A DNA stretch of 64,000 nt from Nocardia sp. NBC_00565 (GCF_036345915.1 NZ_CP107785.1:5952001-6016000); one strand, 5' to 3'; shown: positions 1 to 9,107, counted from the stretch's first letter. Numbers and translations: made by a program. Notes: generated by a model not told the origin, from the sequence alone.

Positions 1-2103
1 GTCGCGGCGGAAGGGATGGCGCCGCCGGTCGCGCTGCTCGCCTATCTGCCCGATGCTCCGGCCAAGGCCGCGTTCTGGCCGTATGCGGTGTTCTCGCCGG
101 AATGGCAGGCGCTGCGGTACGCGGCCGAACACGATGTGCCGGTACGGTTCTGCGATCTGCCCGCGACCACGGTGCTCGCCACCGAAGACGAGCCCGGCGA
201 CCGCATCGATCCGCTGGCCGAACTGGCCGCGGCCGGTGGCTACGACGATGCCGAGCGCTGGTGGGACGCGGTGGTCGAATCCGCCGCCGACGCCAACGCA
301 TTCGACGCGATCACCGAGGCGATGGGCACGCTGCGCGAAGCGGCCGAACAAGGCATGTTCGCGATCGGCGAAGCGGTCGGTTTCGAAGACGCTGAACGCG
401 AACCCATCGGTATCGACGCGCACACCTTGCGGCGCGAGGCGTATATGCGGCAGACGATGCGCAAGGCGCTCAAGGACGGGGCACAGCGGCTGGCCGTGGT
501 GTGCGGCGCCTGGCACGCACCCGCCCTCACGGGGAAGCTGGGGCCCGCGACGGCGGATACCAAGCTGCTCAAGGGACTCGCGAAGGTCAAGGCGACCGTG
601 ACGTGGGTGCCGTGGACCCATTCGCGGCTGGCGACGACCTCCGGATACGGCGCGGGCATCACCTCACCCGGCTGGTATCACCACCTTTTCACCGAGACCG
701 AACAGCCGATCGCACGCTGGCTGACCAAGGTGGCCGGAGTGCTGCGCACCCACGATCTGCCGGTCTCCAGTGCGCACATCATCGAATCCGTCCGGCTCGC
801 CGACACTCTCGCGGTACTGCGCGCCCGACCGTTGGCCGGACTGTCGGAGGTCACCGAGGCGGTGCGGTCGGTGATGTGCGCGGGCGATGAAACCATGGTG
901 CACCTCGTCGCGACCGAACTGGTGGTCGGCGAGGCGCTGGGCGCGGTACCCGAAGGCACGCCCACCGTCCCGCTCGACGCCGATCTGCGGACCCGGATCC
1001 GGACCCTGCGACTCAAACAGGAAGCCCTGTCCCGCAACCTCGATCTGGACCTGCGCAAGGAGCGCGAGGTCGAGCGCTCCCGGCTGCTGCACCGGTTGCG
1101 CGTACTCGAAATCGACTGGGGCACACCGACAACCGGCGAGGTGCGCAGCACCGGCACGTTCCGGGAGACCTGGACCCTGCAGTGGCGGCCGGAATTCGCC
1201 GTCTCGATCATCGAGGCGTCTCGTTGGGGCACCACCATCCGCACCGCGGCCGAGGCCAAGATCCTCGACACCGCGAGCCGCGCGGACAGCACGGTCGGCG
1301 ACCTCACCGCCGCACTGGAAGTGGCGCTGCTCGCCGATCTCGGCGGCGCCACCGACGGCCTGATCACCCGCCTGGAATCGGCCGCGGCGCTCGACCACGA
1401 CGTGACCCACCTGCTCGCCGCCCTCCCCGGCCTGACCAGAACACTGCGCTACGGCGACGTCCGCGGCACCGACACCAAGGCGCTCACCCACGTCGCCGAT
1501 GGCCTGCTCGTGCGCATCTGCGCGGGCCTGCCCGGCGCGGTCACCGGCCTCGATACCGAAGCAGCCGAACAACTCCGCACCCAGATCGACGCCGCGCACA
1601 CCGCCATCCACACCCGAGACGACGGCTGGGCCACCGGCGAATGGCTCGCCGCGCTACGCCGTCTCGCCGACCGCGACGATGTGCACGGCGCTCTCGTCGG
1701 CCGCGCGGTCCGACTGCTCGCCGATGCCGGACTCATCGACGAATCCGATTCCGCACGTCGGCTTTCCGCCGCGCTGTCGATCGGCAACACCGCCGCGGCC
1801 AAGGCCGCCTGGATCGACGGCTTCCTCGGCGGCCGCGGCCTCCTGCTCGTGCACGACCGAGAGTTGTTGCGCCTCATCGACGACTGGCTACGCGGCCTCG
1901 GCGACGACATGTTCGTCGAGATCCTCCCGCTACTGCGCCGCACCTTCGGCGCATTCGAATCCGGGGAGCGCCGTGCCATCGGTCAGGCGGTACGAGACGG
2001 CGGCTCCATCACACCGCAGAGCGGCTCGAGCACTGGTCTCGATTTCGAACGCGGCCTGATCGCAATGCGCACGGTCGCAGACATTCTGGGGGTACCGGCA
2101 TGA
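1..2103 (+). CDS. DUF5682 family protein (5' end outside window)
   Basis: The reading frame is open to the left edge, so the start and perhaps the first hundred residues are missing; about 700 residues are visible. The segment with PPVALLAYLP, AAFWPYAVFSPEW and VPVRFCDLPA matches my memory of the DUF5682 family, large actinobacterial proteins of unknown biochemistry usually encoded with a MoxR-type AAA ATPase and a VWA protein. The rest is helix-rich and has no signal peptide or membrane segment, so it is probably cytoplasmic. A VWA-domain gene follows after 100 bp on the same strand, which supports the family call. The function is unknown; a role in a MoxR/VWA chaperone-like or conflict system is inference from context only. 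Confidence 0.75.
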   Translation, partial: VAAEGMAPPVALLAYLPDAPAKAAFWPYAVFSPEWQALRYAAEHDVPVRFCDLPATTVLATEDEPGDRIDPLAELAAAGGYDDAERWWDAVVESAADANAFDAITEAMGTLREAAEQGMFAIGEAVGFEDAEREPIGIDAHTLRREAYMRQTMRKALKDGAQRLAVVCGAWHAPALTGKLGPATADTKLLKGLAKVKATVTWVPWTHSRLATTSGYGAGITSPGWYHHLFTETEQPIARWLTKVAGVLRTHDLPVSSAHIIESVRLADTLAVLRARPLAGLSEVTEAVRSVMCAGDETMVHLVATELVVGEALGAVPEGTPTVPLDADLRTRIRTLRLKQEALSRNLDLDLRKEREVERSRLLHRLRVLEIDWGTPTTGEVRSTGTFRETWTLQWRPEFAVSIIEASRWGTTIRTAAEAKILDTASRADSTVGDLTAALEVALLADLGGATDGLITRLESAAALDHDVTHLLAALPGLTRTLRYGDVRGTDTKALTHVADGLLVRICAGLPGAVTGLDTEAAEQLRTQIDAAHTAIHTRDDGWATGEWLAALRRLADRDDVHGALVGRAVRLLADAGLIDESDSARRLSAALSIGNTAAAKAAWIDGFLGGRGLLLVHDRELLRLIDDWLRGLGDDMFVEILPLLRRTFGAFESGERRAIGQAVRDGGSITPQSGSSTGLDFERGLIAMRTVADILGVPA

Positions 2104-2203
2104 ATATGTCACGTCGACAGCCCGGTTGGACGCCGGATCGAACCTCGAACGCCGAAGATGCGACGGCAGGGCGGGCCGCCGCCGACTGCACTGGAGCGGA
2201 CCG

Positions 2204-3355
2204 ATGACGAACAGTGAAACCCAGTCCAGGCGTTGGCGTTTGGTGCTCGGCACCGCCGCCGAGCAGCCCCTCGGCGGTCTCGGATCCGCCGACGACGAGG
2301 CGATGGACAGCGCGCTGTCGGCCCTCTACAACACCGGCGACGACCAGACCTCGGGCAAGCGCTCGGCCGGTCTCGGCGGCTCCGCACCCAAGGTGGCTCG
2401 CTGGCTCGGCGATATCCGCACCTATTTCCCGTCCACCGTCGTGGAGATCATGCAGCGCGATGCCGTCGATCGCCTGAATCTGACCCAGCTCCTGCTGGAA
2501 CCGGAACTCCTCGAGGCCGTCGAGCCCGACGTGCACCTGGTCGGCACCCTGCTCGGCCTCAATCGCGTCATGCCCGAAACCACCAAGGCCACCGCACGAA
2601 TGGTCGTCGAGAAGGTGGTCCGCGAGATCGAAAAGCGCATTGCCGCGCACACCGTCGCCGCGGTCTCCGGCGCGCTGAACCGCGCCGCCCGTGTCACCCG
2701 CCCGCGGCTGCGCGATATCGACTGGAACCGCACCATCCGCAAGAACCTCGCCAACTACCTGCCCGAACATCGCACCGTCGTCCCCGAACGTCTGGTCGGA
2801 TACGGCCGCAAGGCGCAGGCGGTGCGCCGCGACGTGGTGCTCGCCATCGATCAATCCGGCTCGATGGCCGCCAGCGTCGTCTACGCATCGGTCTTCGGCG
2901 CGGTCCTGGCCTCCATGCGCTCGCTGAAGACCTCGTTGGTCGTCTTCGACACCGAGGTCGTCGACCTGACCGAACAACTCACCGATCCGGTCGAGGTCCT
3001 GTTCGGCACCCAACTCGGCGGCGGCACCGATATCAACCGCGCCATCGCCTATTCCCAATCCCTCATCACCCGTCCCGCCGACACCCTGTTCGTGCTCATC
3101 TCCGACCTCTATGAGGGCGGCATCCGCGCGGAAATGCTGCGCCGGGTCAACGCCATGCGGGAATCCGGTGTCCAGGTGGTCGTGCTGCTCGCCCTCTCCG
3201 ACGACGGCGCCCCCGCCTTCGACCACGACAACGCCGCCGCCCTCGCCGCCCTGGGCATCCCCGCCTTCGCCTGCACGCCCGACAAGTTTCCCGACCTGCT
3301 CGCCGTCGCATTGGATCGCGGCGATATCCAGTCCTGGGCCAGCAGAAATGCCTGA
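2204..3355 (+). CDS. VWA domain protein (MoxR/DUF5682-associated)
   Basis: This 383-residue protein has a C-terminal von Willebrand A domain. The MIDAS metal site is complete: D216-x-S218-x-S220 (DQSGS), T275 in GGGTDIN and D301 in SDLYEGG. The N-terminal half is helical and carries no recognisable domain. I chose ATG 2204 because GGAG lies 7-8 bases upstream; an ATG at 2126 is in frame but has no ribosome site. It follows the DUF5682 gene, and VWA proteins of this kind are known partners of MoxR AAA ATPases, which may lie left of the window. Its stop is only 2 bp from the convergent PAP2 gene. A metal-dependent adaptor role is inferred; the true partner is not visible. Confidence 0.85.
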   Translation: MTNSETQSRRWRLVLGTAAEQPLGGLGSADDEAMDSALSALYNTGDDQTSGKRSAGLGGSAPKVARWLGDIRTYFPSTVVEIMQRDAVDRLNLTQLLLEPELLEAVEPDVHLVGTLLGLNRVMPETTKATARMVVEKVVREIEKRIAAHTVAAVSGALNRAARVTRPRLRDIDWNRTIRKNLANYLPEHRTVVPERLVGYGRKAQAVRRDVVLAIDQSGSMAASVVYASVFGAVLASMRSLKTSLVVFDTEVVDLTEQLTDPVEVLFGTQLGGGTDINRAIAYSQSLITRPADTLFVLISDLYEGGIRAEMLRRVNAMRESGVQVVVLLALSDDGAPAFDHDNAAALAALGIPAFACTPDKFPDLLAVALDRGDIQSWASRNA

Positions 3356-3357
3356 GG

Positions 3358-4185
3358 TCAGTGCGTCGGCAGCGGCTGCGGCCCGACCGGGCCCATCGCA
3401 CCCCACGCGGTGGCCGAGGCCGGGACCACCAGCGGATGCAGCAGCGCCGCCAGCCCCAGCAGCACGACCGCGATGATCGCGTCGAGCCAGTAGTGGTTGC
3501 CGGTGCCGACCACGACCAGTGTGGTGAGCACCGGATGCGCCAGCGCCAGCCAGCGCCACGCGCCACGGGTCGCCGCCACCACCGCGAAGGCGAGCAGCAG
3601 CGCCCAGCCGACGTGCAGCGAGGGCATGGCCGCGAACTGGTTCGATAGTCCGCCGGAATCCGGTGCGCCATAGACGGATTGGCCGTGTACGGCGGCGAGA
3701 TCGACGAATCCGTACTCGGGCAGCATGCGCGGCGGCGCCAGCGGCATCAGCACGTGCACCGCCAGCGCGGCGCCCGTCAAGGCGACCATCAAGTTTCGCG
3801 TCCATCGGTAATGCTGCGGCCGAAACATCCACAGCCACAACAGCACACCGACCGCGACCGTGAAATGCGCCGTGGCGTAATAGAAGTTGGCCGGTACCGC
3901 GAGAAAATCCCGGTGCAGGAACACACCCTGCAGCGTCGTTTCCTCCGGCAGCCCGAGCCGGTCCTCGAAGCTCAGCATGGCCCTGGCATTCGCCAGGGCG
4001 TGCACCGTGTCGTCCGCGGTGAACATCCGCCCGACCCGATAGCCCAGATACAGCACGGTAATCAGGGCGAGCTGCCGAACCGCCTCGCCGCCGCGGCCGT
4101 GCACCGCCGCCCGCATCCGCTCGGCGACACCGCCGAACGCGGGCGAAAAGTCCACATTCGGACCACCGAGACCCACTGCCACCAT
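3358..4185 (-). CDS. PAP2-family integral membrane phosphatase/phosphotransferase (Aur1/Ipt1-like)
   Basis: This is a 275-residue polytopic membrane protein. The signatures SLH (S189, H191 in MPSLHVGWAL) and GNHYWLD (H231, D235) are the second and third catalytic motifs of the PAP2/phosphatidic acid phosphatase superfamily; the pattern resembles the inositol-phosphotransferase Aur1/Ipt1 branch. Likely roles are phospholipid or polyprenyl-phosphate dephosphorylation or headgroup transfer at the membrane, but the substrate cannot be told from sequence. I chose ATG 4185 because AAGGAGG (4196-4202) sits 9-10 bases upstream, rather than the in-frame ATG at 4242, which lies inside a palindrome that looks like an operator. 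The gene is convergent with the VWA gene and appears to be transcribed alone. Confidence 0.8.
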   Translation of the reverse strand: MVAVGLGGPNVDFSPAFGGVAERMRAAVHGRGGEAVRQLALITVLYLGYRVGRMFTADDTVHALANARAMLSFEDRLGLPEETTLQGVFLHRDFLAVPANFYYATAHFTVAVGVLLWLWMFRPQHYRWTRNLMVALTGAALAVHVLMPLAPPRMLPEYGFVDLAAVHGQSVYGAPDSGGLSNQFAAMPSLHVGWALLLAFAVVAATRGAWRWLALAHPVLTTLVVVGTGNHYWLDAIIAVVLLGLAALLHPLVVPASATAWGAMGPVGPQPLPTH

Positions 4186-4230
4186 CGCCAGCGGCCTCCT
4201 TCCCCATCGAACCAGGCCGCCATAAGGCGT

Positions 4231-4255
4231 TAAACGGAGCAACTACCTCCGTTTA
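4231..4255. promoter_or_regulatory. Palindromic operator upstream of the PAP2 gene
   Basis: A perfect 9-bp inverted repeat, TAAACGGAG and CTCCGTTTA, is separated by 7 bases (25 bp in total). It sits about 45-70 bp upstream of the chosen PAP2 start. Its size and symmetry fit a dimeric TetR- or MarR-type repressor site. No regulator gene is adjacent, so the binding protein is unknown. Confidence 0.6.
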
Positions 4256-4874
4256 CCGTAGCATCACTCGTTAGCCAGACTCAGCACACTGTGACGGGAC
4301 AGACAAAACCCCCGCGGCTGCTCTCGAAGATGCTGAGCGCACCGGTAGAACACCGGACGCTGCACCACGTTCGGCTGCTATCACGGCGCCACCAACACAC
4401 TCGCCTGCAGCTGGCGGCCGCACGGCGGTAACGGCACCAGGACTGCGCCCATTGGCGATGCCAAGCGCGCGGCCGTCGTCCGCGCCGCACCTGCGCTCTG
4501 CCGCACCCGCATGCCCGTCCGGAAAGTCTTCGAATTCGGCTGTACCGCAGCGGCACTCCCCCTCGGGCACCCCGAGTCACCATGGCCGCCGTCGTCGCCA
4601 GGCCGACGCAAGACACCGACTCCACGCGCCATCTGCGTGGCGCTCAACGATGCGCACCGCACCGAGCACGATGTGACCGGACTCGACTACAGGCGGATGT
4701 CGAGGGGCATCGCGGCAGCATCCATGGTGTCCGCTATCCCGCACGCATTGCGCTGCGCACTCCATGCCGGGTCCGAATAGCGGGGTGGCCACCGACTTCG
4801 GCCACACTCCGCCGAGCGACACCCACGGAGCACCGACGGCGGAGTGGCAAGCCCGCTATTTTCCTTAGGTAGCC
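4256..4874. other. Gene-free interval with a structured 3' end
   Basis: I see no open frame here with convincing codon bias, ribosome site or protein similarity; the possible frames on both strands are below 115 codons and of low-complexity composition. Base composition is high GC. The last 100 bases hold a perfect three-way-junction fold (4776-4860), described separately. The block lies upstream of the PAP2 promoter and downstream of the ABC permease gene. Confidence 0.5.
4776..4860. other. Perfect three-way-junction inverted-repeat structure
   Basis: Three perfect stems nest without gaps. P1 pairs AATAGCGGG (4776-4784) with CCCGCTATT (4852-4860). P2 pairs GTGGCC (4785-4790) with GGCCAC (4800-4805). 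P3 pairs ACTCCGCCG (4806-4814) with CGGCGGAGT (4837-4845). P1-P2 and P2-P3 abut directly; only six bases separate P3 from P1. The element lies about 15 bp past the stop of the permease gene. It could be a structured RNA, a complex transcription end or a small mobile palindromic element; on the plus strand it is followed by TTTTCC. Confidence 0.55.
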
Positions 4875-7403
4875 CTAGAGATCCGCGATGGCGGCCAGCG
4901 GCGGCGTGCGGGCGGCCCGGATGCCCGGCCACAGGGCGGCCAGAACGCCGACTACGGCCGAGCTGATGAGCACGAGGACCAGCTGGTTCCACGGGATGGC
5001 GATCTCGTCGATGCCGAGGTCACGCAGTGTGCGCAGGAAGCCGACGCCGAGGCCGAGGCCGAGCAGCATCCCGACGATCGCGCCGAATACCGCGATCAGC
5101 ATGGACTCCAGATAGATGGTCCGGCGCACCTGTGCGCGTTGCATGCCGACCGCGCGCAGCATGCCGATCTCTCTGCGCCGCTCCACCACCGACAGCGCCA
5201 AGGTGTTGACGATGCCGAGAATCGCGATCACCACCGCGAGTGCGAGCAGCCCGTACAGGATGGCCAACAGCGTGTTGATCTGCTTGCCCTGCGCGCCCTT
5301 GAACTCCTCGCGATCCTGCACCTGCACCACGACGAACTGCTCGGTCGCGTTCTCCAGGTCGGTGCGCATCTGGGTCAGGTCCGCGCCCGGCTTCGCCTTG
5401 ACGAACATGAACAGGTTGGTCCTGAAGTTGACCGGCATCACCTCTTCGTACATGACCGGCGAGACCATCAGCGGGCCGAGTAGCGGCGTCTTCTTGTAAA
5501 CGCCGACCACCTTGACCGGAATCTTCTTGAACCCGAGGCTGGTCACGGTGACCTGATCGCCGACCTTCCAACCGCGCTTATCGGCTTCGTCCTGCGAGAC
5601 CATGATGTCGTGGTCACCGAGCGTGCTGGTGCCCTTGATCATGTTGTAGTTCAGGACGTTATCCACCGCACCGTCGAACTCGGTGCCGCCCAACTGTTCA
5701 TCACCGATCATGAACGCGACACCGCGCAGACCGACCACATCGGCCACCCCCGGCACCGACTTGCGCACCGCGTCACCCGCACCGAGCGGCACACCGATCA
5801 TCTGCGGCCCGGCCAGCACATAATCGGCCTTCACACCCTTGTCGACGAGCACGCTGACACTGGCCTTCGCCGACGCGCCGAGCATGCCGATCGCAGTCAC
5901 CAGCATCAATCCGAGGGTGAGCGCGAAGGCCGTCGCGGCGGTGCGCCGCGGATTGCGCGCGGCATTGTTGCGCGACATCCGCCCGATCGGGCCGAACGGC
6001 CGCAGCAGCACCCCGAGCACGCTCACCACCGGCCGCGACAGCGCGGGCGCGGCGAGCAGCACCGCGAAGATCAGGCCGAGCGCGCCGATCCCGACCGTCA
6101 ACGCGGCATGGCCGCCGGTCTTCTGCGCACCGAGTACGACGAGCACCGCACCCGCGGCGGCAAGAACAACACCGATCACGGTCCGGACCCGCAGCGATTC
6201 CCCGGTCGAGGCGAACTCTTCGCGCATCGCCTGCACCGGCGGGATCTTCGCGGCGCGGCGCGCGGGCGCATAGGCGCTGACCACCGTCACCAGCAGCCCG
6301 ACGAGCAGTCCGACGATCACCGTGCGCGGCAGCACCGTCAGCGAACCGGTCGGCAACCCGAGATCGAACGCGTTGAGCAGGGCCGAGAGCCCGAAGGCCA
6401 GACCGATACCGGCCACCAAACCGATTGCGCTGCCGATCAATCCGATGACGAAGGCCTCGGCCACCACCGATCGGCCCACCTGTTGTCGGCTCGCGCCGAC
6501 CGCGCGCAGCAACGCCAGTTCCCGCAGCCGCTGGGCCACGATCATCGAGAAGGTGTTGTAGATGATGAAGGTGCCGACGATCAGCGCGATCGCACCGAAG
6601 GCGAGCAGGAAGTAGTTGATGAAGTTGAGCGCGTTGGAGACTTCCTTCTTCAGATCAGCGCGCACCTGATCGCCGTTCTGCACCTTGTAATCCGGGAGCG
6701 CGGTGGCGATCTTGTCGCGCAGCGCATCACCGGGCATGCCGGTAGCCGCGATATCGACATAGGCGACATGTGCGCCGTCGGTGAACAGCTGGCGTGCCTG
6801 GGCGTCGTCGAACAGCACGCCGATGAAACCGCCGGTGTCCGAGGGGACTTCGTAGATCCCGGTGAGGGTGACGTCGATCGGGCCGCCGTGCGAGGGAACC
6901 AGCACCTTGGTCTTGTCCCCGACGTGCAGGCCCGCCCGGTCCGCGCCGCCGGTGTTGAGCGCGATCTCGCCCTCGTGCGCGGGCGGCGCCCCCTGTAGGA
7001 ACTTGTCGGGTTCGGCGACCGCCTTGTCCGGCGGAATATAGGACTGGCCGAAAGTCGGTGCGCCGCCGGTCTGTACGGCCTTCTTGCCGTCCGGATTCAG
7101 CAGCACCAGTGGGCCGTTCACGCTCGGCGCGACCGCGCGCACCCCGTCCATCTTCGAGATATCGCCGACCACGCTCAGCGGAATGCCTTGCGCCTGTTGC
7201 TTTTGCGGGCTCACCCGCACATCGACGCCCTTCGCCTGATTGGCGAAGATCCCGTCGAAGGTGCGCTGCAGGGTGTCGGTGAACACGAACGAGCCCGCGA
7301 TGAAGGCGGTGCCGAGCACCACCGAGAGCAGGGTCAGCGCTAGGCGCACCTTGTGCGCGGCGAGGTTGCGCAAGATCACCTTGCGCATCGGTTTGCCACT
7401 CAT
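4875..7403 (-). CDS. ABC transporter permease, FtsX/MacB type
   Basis: The protein has 842 residues with two FtsX-like permease units. An N-terminal membrane anchor (near residues 16-40) leads into a roughly 200-residue extracytoplasmic MacB-PCD-like domain, then a bundle of membrane helices, a second extracytoplasmic domain, and a final helix set containing ERRREIGMLRAVG, a typical FtsX coupling segment; a similar QRLRELALLRAVG occurs in the first unit. Such permeases do not translocate substrate through a channel but transmit ATPase movement to the outer face, in lipoprotein or peptide export or envelope control. Its ATG overlaps the stop of the ATPase gene by one base (TAATG), so the two are translationally coupled. 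The substrate is unknown. Confidence 0.9.
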   Translation of the reverse strand: MSGKPMRKVILRNLAAHKVRLALTLLSVVLGTAFIAGSFVFTDTLQRTFDGIFANQAKGVDVRVSPQKQQAQGIPLSVVGDISKMDGVRAVAPSVNGPLVLLNPDGKKAVQTGGAPTFGQSYIPPDKAVAEPDKFLQGAPPAHEGEIALNTGGADRAGLHVGDKTKVLVPSHGGPIDVTLTGIYEVPSDTGGFIGVLFDDAQARQLFTDGAHVAYVDIAATGMPGDALRDKIATALPDYKVQNGDQVRADLKKEVSNALNFINYFLLAFGAIALIVGTFIIYNTFSMIVAQRLRELALLRAVGASRQQVGRSVVAEAFVIGLIGSAIGLVAGIGLAFGLSALLNAFDLGLPTGSLTVLPRTVIVGLLVGLLVTVVSAYAPARRAAKIPPVQAMREEFASTGESLRVRTVIGVVLAAAGAVLVVLGAQKTGGHAALTVGIGALGLIFAVLLAAPALSRPVVSVLGVLLRPFGPIGRMSRNNAARNPRRTAATAFALTLGLMLVTAIGMLGASAKASVSVLVDKGVKADYVLAGPQMIGVPLGAGDAVRKSVPGVADVVGLRGVAFMIGDEQLGGTEFDGAVDNVLNYNMIKGTSTLGDHDIMVSQDEADKRGWKVGDQVTVTSLGFKKIPVKVVGVYKKTPLLGPLMVSPVMYEEVMPVNFRTNLFMFVKAKPGADLTQMRTDLENATEQFVVVQVQDREEFKGAQGKQINTLLAILYGLLALAVVIAILGIVNTLALSVVERRREIGMLRAVGMQRAQVRRTIYLESMLIAVFGAIVGMLLGLGLGVGFLRTLRDLGIDEIAIPWNQLVLVLISSAVVGVLAALWPGIRAARTPPLAAIADL

Positions 7404-8203
7404 TACGCCTGCTCCAGCGACTTCATCTTGTCGAGCACGGATTCAGAGGTCGGATCGCGCAGCTCATCGACGATGCGGCCGTCCGCGAGGAATATGACGC
7501 GGTCGGCATAACCGGCGGCATGCGGCTCGTGCGTGACGATTACCACCGTCTGCCCGAACTCGTCCACCGCCGCGCGCAGGATCGAGAGCACCTCCTCGGA
7601 GGAACGGGAGTCGAGATTGCCGGTCGGCTCGTCGCCGAAGATGATCTCCGGCTTCCCGGCCAGCGCTCGCGCGCACGCCACGCGCTGCTGCTGTCCGCCG
7701 GAGAGTTCACTCGGCCGGTGCGTGAGCCGATCGGTCAGGCCGAGCCGCTTGATCACCGTATCCAGCCAGTCCTGGTTGGGCTTGCGACCCGCGATATCCA
7801 GGGGCAAGGTGATGTTCTCGTGCGCGGTCAGCGTCGGCACCAGGTTGAAGGCCTGGAAGACAAAGCCGATGCGATCGCGCCGCAGCCGCGTCATCTGCTT
7901 GTCCGAGAGTCCGGCGAGGTCGGTATCGCCGATTCGCACGGTCCCGGTGCTGGCACTGTCCAGCCCGGCCAGGCAGTGCATCAGGGTCGATTTGCCCGAT
8001 CCGGAGGGCCCCATGATCGCGGTGAACTCCCCCTTCGCAAACTCGGCCGACACCCCATCCAATGCCCTGACCTGCGTATCTCCCGAACCATAAACCTTCA
8101 CCAGATCGATAGCGCGGGCCGCGACATCAGTCGAGGCAGCCGATTTCTCGAGGTCGGCACCCAGGGCTTGCGAAGTCATGGAATCCAGTCTGTCTGTGTT
8201 CAC
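7403..8203 (-). CDS. ABC transporter ATP-binding protein, LolD/MacB type
   Basis: This is a 266-residue nucleotide-binding subunit. Walker A (GPSGSGKS, residues 65-72), the Q-loop region, the signature LSGGQQQRV and Walker B followed by the catalytic glutamate (IIFGDEPTG) are all present, so it should hydrolyse ATP. It belongs to the LolD/MacB/FtsE group that drives FtsX-type permeases, and the next gene is exactly such a permease. The start is uncertain: a GTG at 8203 gives the longest product, while ATG 8179 gives a product eight residues shorter; neither has a clear ribosome site. An AGGGT/ACCCT inverted repeat lies 35-50 bp upstream of the GTG. Confidence 0.9.
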   Translation of the reverse strand: MNTDRLDSMTSQALGADLEKSAASTDVAARAIDLVKVYGSGDTQVRALDGVSAEFAKGEFTAIMGPSGSGKSTLMHCLAGLDSASTGTVRIGDTDLAGLSDKQMTRLRRDRIGFVFQAFNLVPTLTAHENITLPLDIAGRKPNQDWLDTVIKRLGLTDRLTHRPSELSGGQQQRVACARALAGKPEIIFGDEPTGNLDSRSSEEVLSILRAAVDEFGQTVVIVTHEPHAAGYADRVIFLADGRIVDELRDPTSESVLDKMKSLEQA

Positions 8204-8237
8204 CCGCCCGCGCCATCAGGGAGGACCCCCAACTCTC

Positions 8238-8255
8238 AGGGTCTCATCGAACCCT
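8238..8255. promoter_or_regulatory. Short inverted repeat upstream of the ABC exporter operon
   Basis: AGGGT (8238-8242) and ACCCT (8251-8255) form a 5-bp inverted repeat with an 8-base spacer, 35 bp upstream of the GTG start of the ATPase gene. It is a candidate operator, but the arms are short and a chance match is possible. Confidence 0.3.
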
Positions 8256-8290
8256 TAAGAACTACTGCCCACCGGCAGCGATTGCACTGA

Positions 8291-8653
8291 GCAGACCTGA
8301 CACGGCACGGCAACGACCGGCTCTTCGCGACTCACCTGGGCAACCAGGTGTCTTCCGCGCCGATCGCGTGGATGGTCCAGAAATGCATGGACTGCTCGCT
8401 GCTGGCAGCGGACGAAATCATGAACACGATCTACACCGCCGACTTCCGCGACGAGCTGCGCGCGATCACCCTGCCCACGCTGGTCATCCACGGCGACGCC
8501 GACGCCTCGGCACCCATCGACCTGTGCGGGCGGGTGGTCGCGGACCTGATCCCCGGCAATACCTACAAGGAGTACCCGGCCATCGGACACGGCATCATGA
8601 TCTCGCACGCCGCGCGGCTCAATGCCGACATCCTCGACTTCATCAAGGCGTGA
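8291..8653 (+). pseudogene. C-terminal remnant of an alpha/beta hydrolase
   Basis: The frame from a stop at 8288 to the TGA at 8651-8653 encodes about 120 residues resembling only the C-terminal half of an alpha/beta hydrolase of the haloperoxidase/esterase type. It contains LPTLVIHGDADASAPI with the acidic triad residue, and AIGHGIMISHAARL with the triad histidine region. The N-terminal half with the GxSxG nucleophile is absent. The only internal start is a GTG at 8348 without a good ribosome site. I read it as a truncated, probably non-functional gene; homology appears to run upstream of that GTG (GNDRLFATHLGNQ), which argues against a genuine short gene. Confidence 0.7.
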
Positions 8654-8685
8654 TTCTTGTCGGACCCCACCGCTACCGTTGGCGC

Positions 8686-9102
8686 ATGGCGTTCGCTCTC
8701 TCGATCACCGTGTCGCCCGAGGACATCGACGGCAACGGGCATATGAATCAGGCTGTTTATCTGCAATACGCGGAGCGAGCGCGCTGGGCGTGCCTGCGGC
8801 AGGGCGGCCTGACCCAGGAGAAGTTGCTGGCGGCGGGGGTCGGCCCGATCGCGTTGAAGGCGACGCTCACGTTCAGGCAGGAATTGTTCGTCGGCGACGA
8901 GGTCACGGTCACGTGTGATTTCGTCTGGGACGGTAAGACACATCAAACCGTCCAGGAGATCCGCAAGGCCGACGGGGCCCTCTCCGCTGAGATTCTTGGC
9001 GTCGGGGGCCTGCTCGATCTGACGGAGCGGCGGCTGGTGCCGGACGGGGCGCGATATTTCCGCGAACTTGCCGACGATCCAACGGTTTTCGGCCTCGGCT
9101 AG
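8686..9102 (+). CDS. Acyl-CoA thioesterase, 4HBT hotdog fold
   Basis: This 138-residue protein opens with a typical hotdog-fold motif: DIDGNGHMNQAVYLQYAERAR near residues 10-30, where the aspartate and HMN are the usual active-site region of 4-hydroxybenzoyl-CoA-thioesterase-like enzymes. FRQELFVGDEVTV is the characteristic central strand. It should hydrolyse an acyl-CoA thioester in the cytoplasm; the chain-length preference cannot be told. The gene stands alone behind a hydrolase remnant and ends in a strong bidirectional hairpin shared with the convergent TetR gene. No strong ribosome site is visible before ATG 8686. Confidence 0.8.
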   Translation: MAFALSITVSPEDIDGNGHMNQAVYLQYAERARWACLRQGGLTQEKLLAAGVGPIALKATLTFRQELFVGDEVTVTCDFVWDGKTHQTVQEIRKADGALSAEILGVGGLLDLTERRLVPDGARYFRELADDPTVFGLG

Positions 9103-9107
9103 CCGGT

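Noticed and set aside
2009..4207. Long minus-strand frame of 732 codons across the VWA and PAP2 genes
   Set aside because: It is antisense to two well supported genes, has low-complexity composition and is a product of high-GC third-position bias.
4271..4625. Small minus-strand frames in the gene-free block
   Set aside because: No ribosome site, no family likeness, and they overlap one another in different frames.
8348..8653. Short hydrolase gene starting at GTG 8348
   Set aside because: Similarity extends upstream of the GTG and the nucleophile half is missing, so I scored it as a truncated relic.
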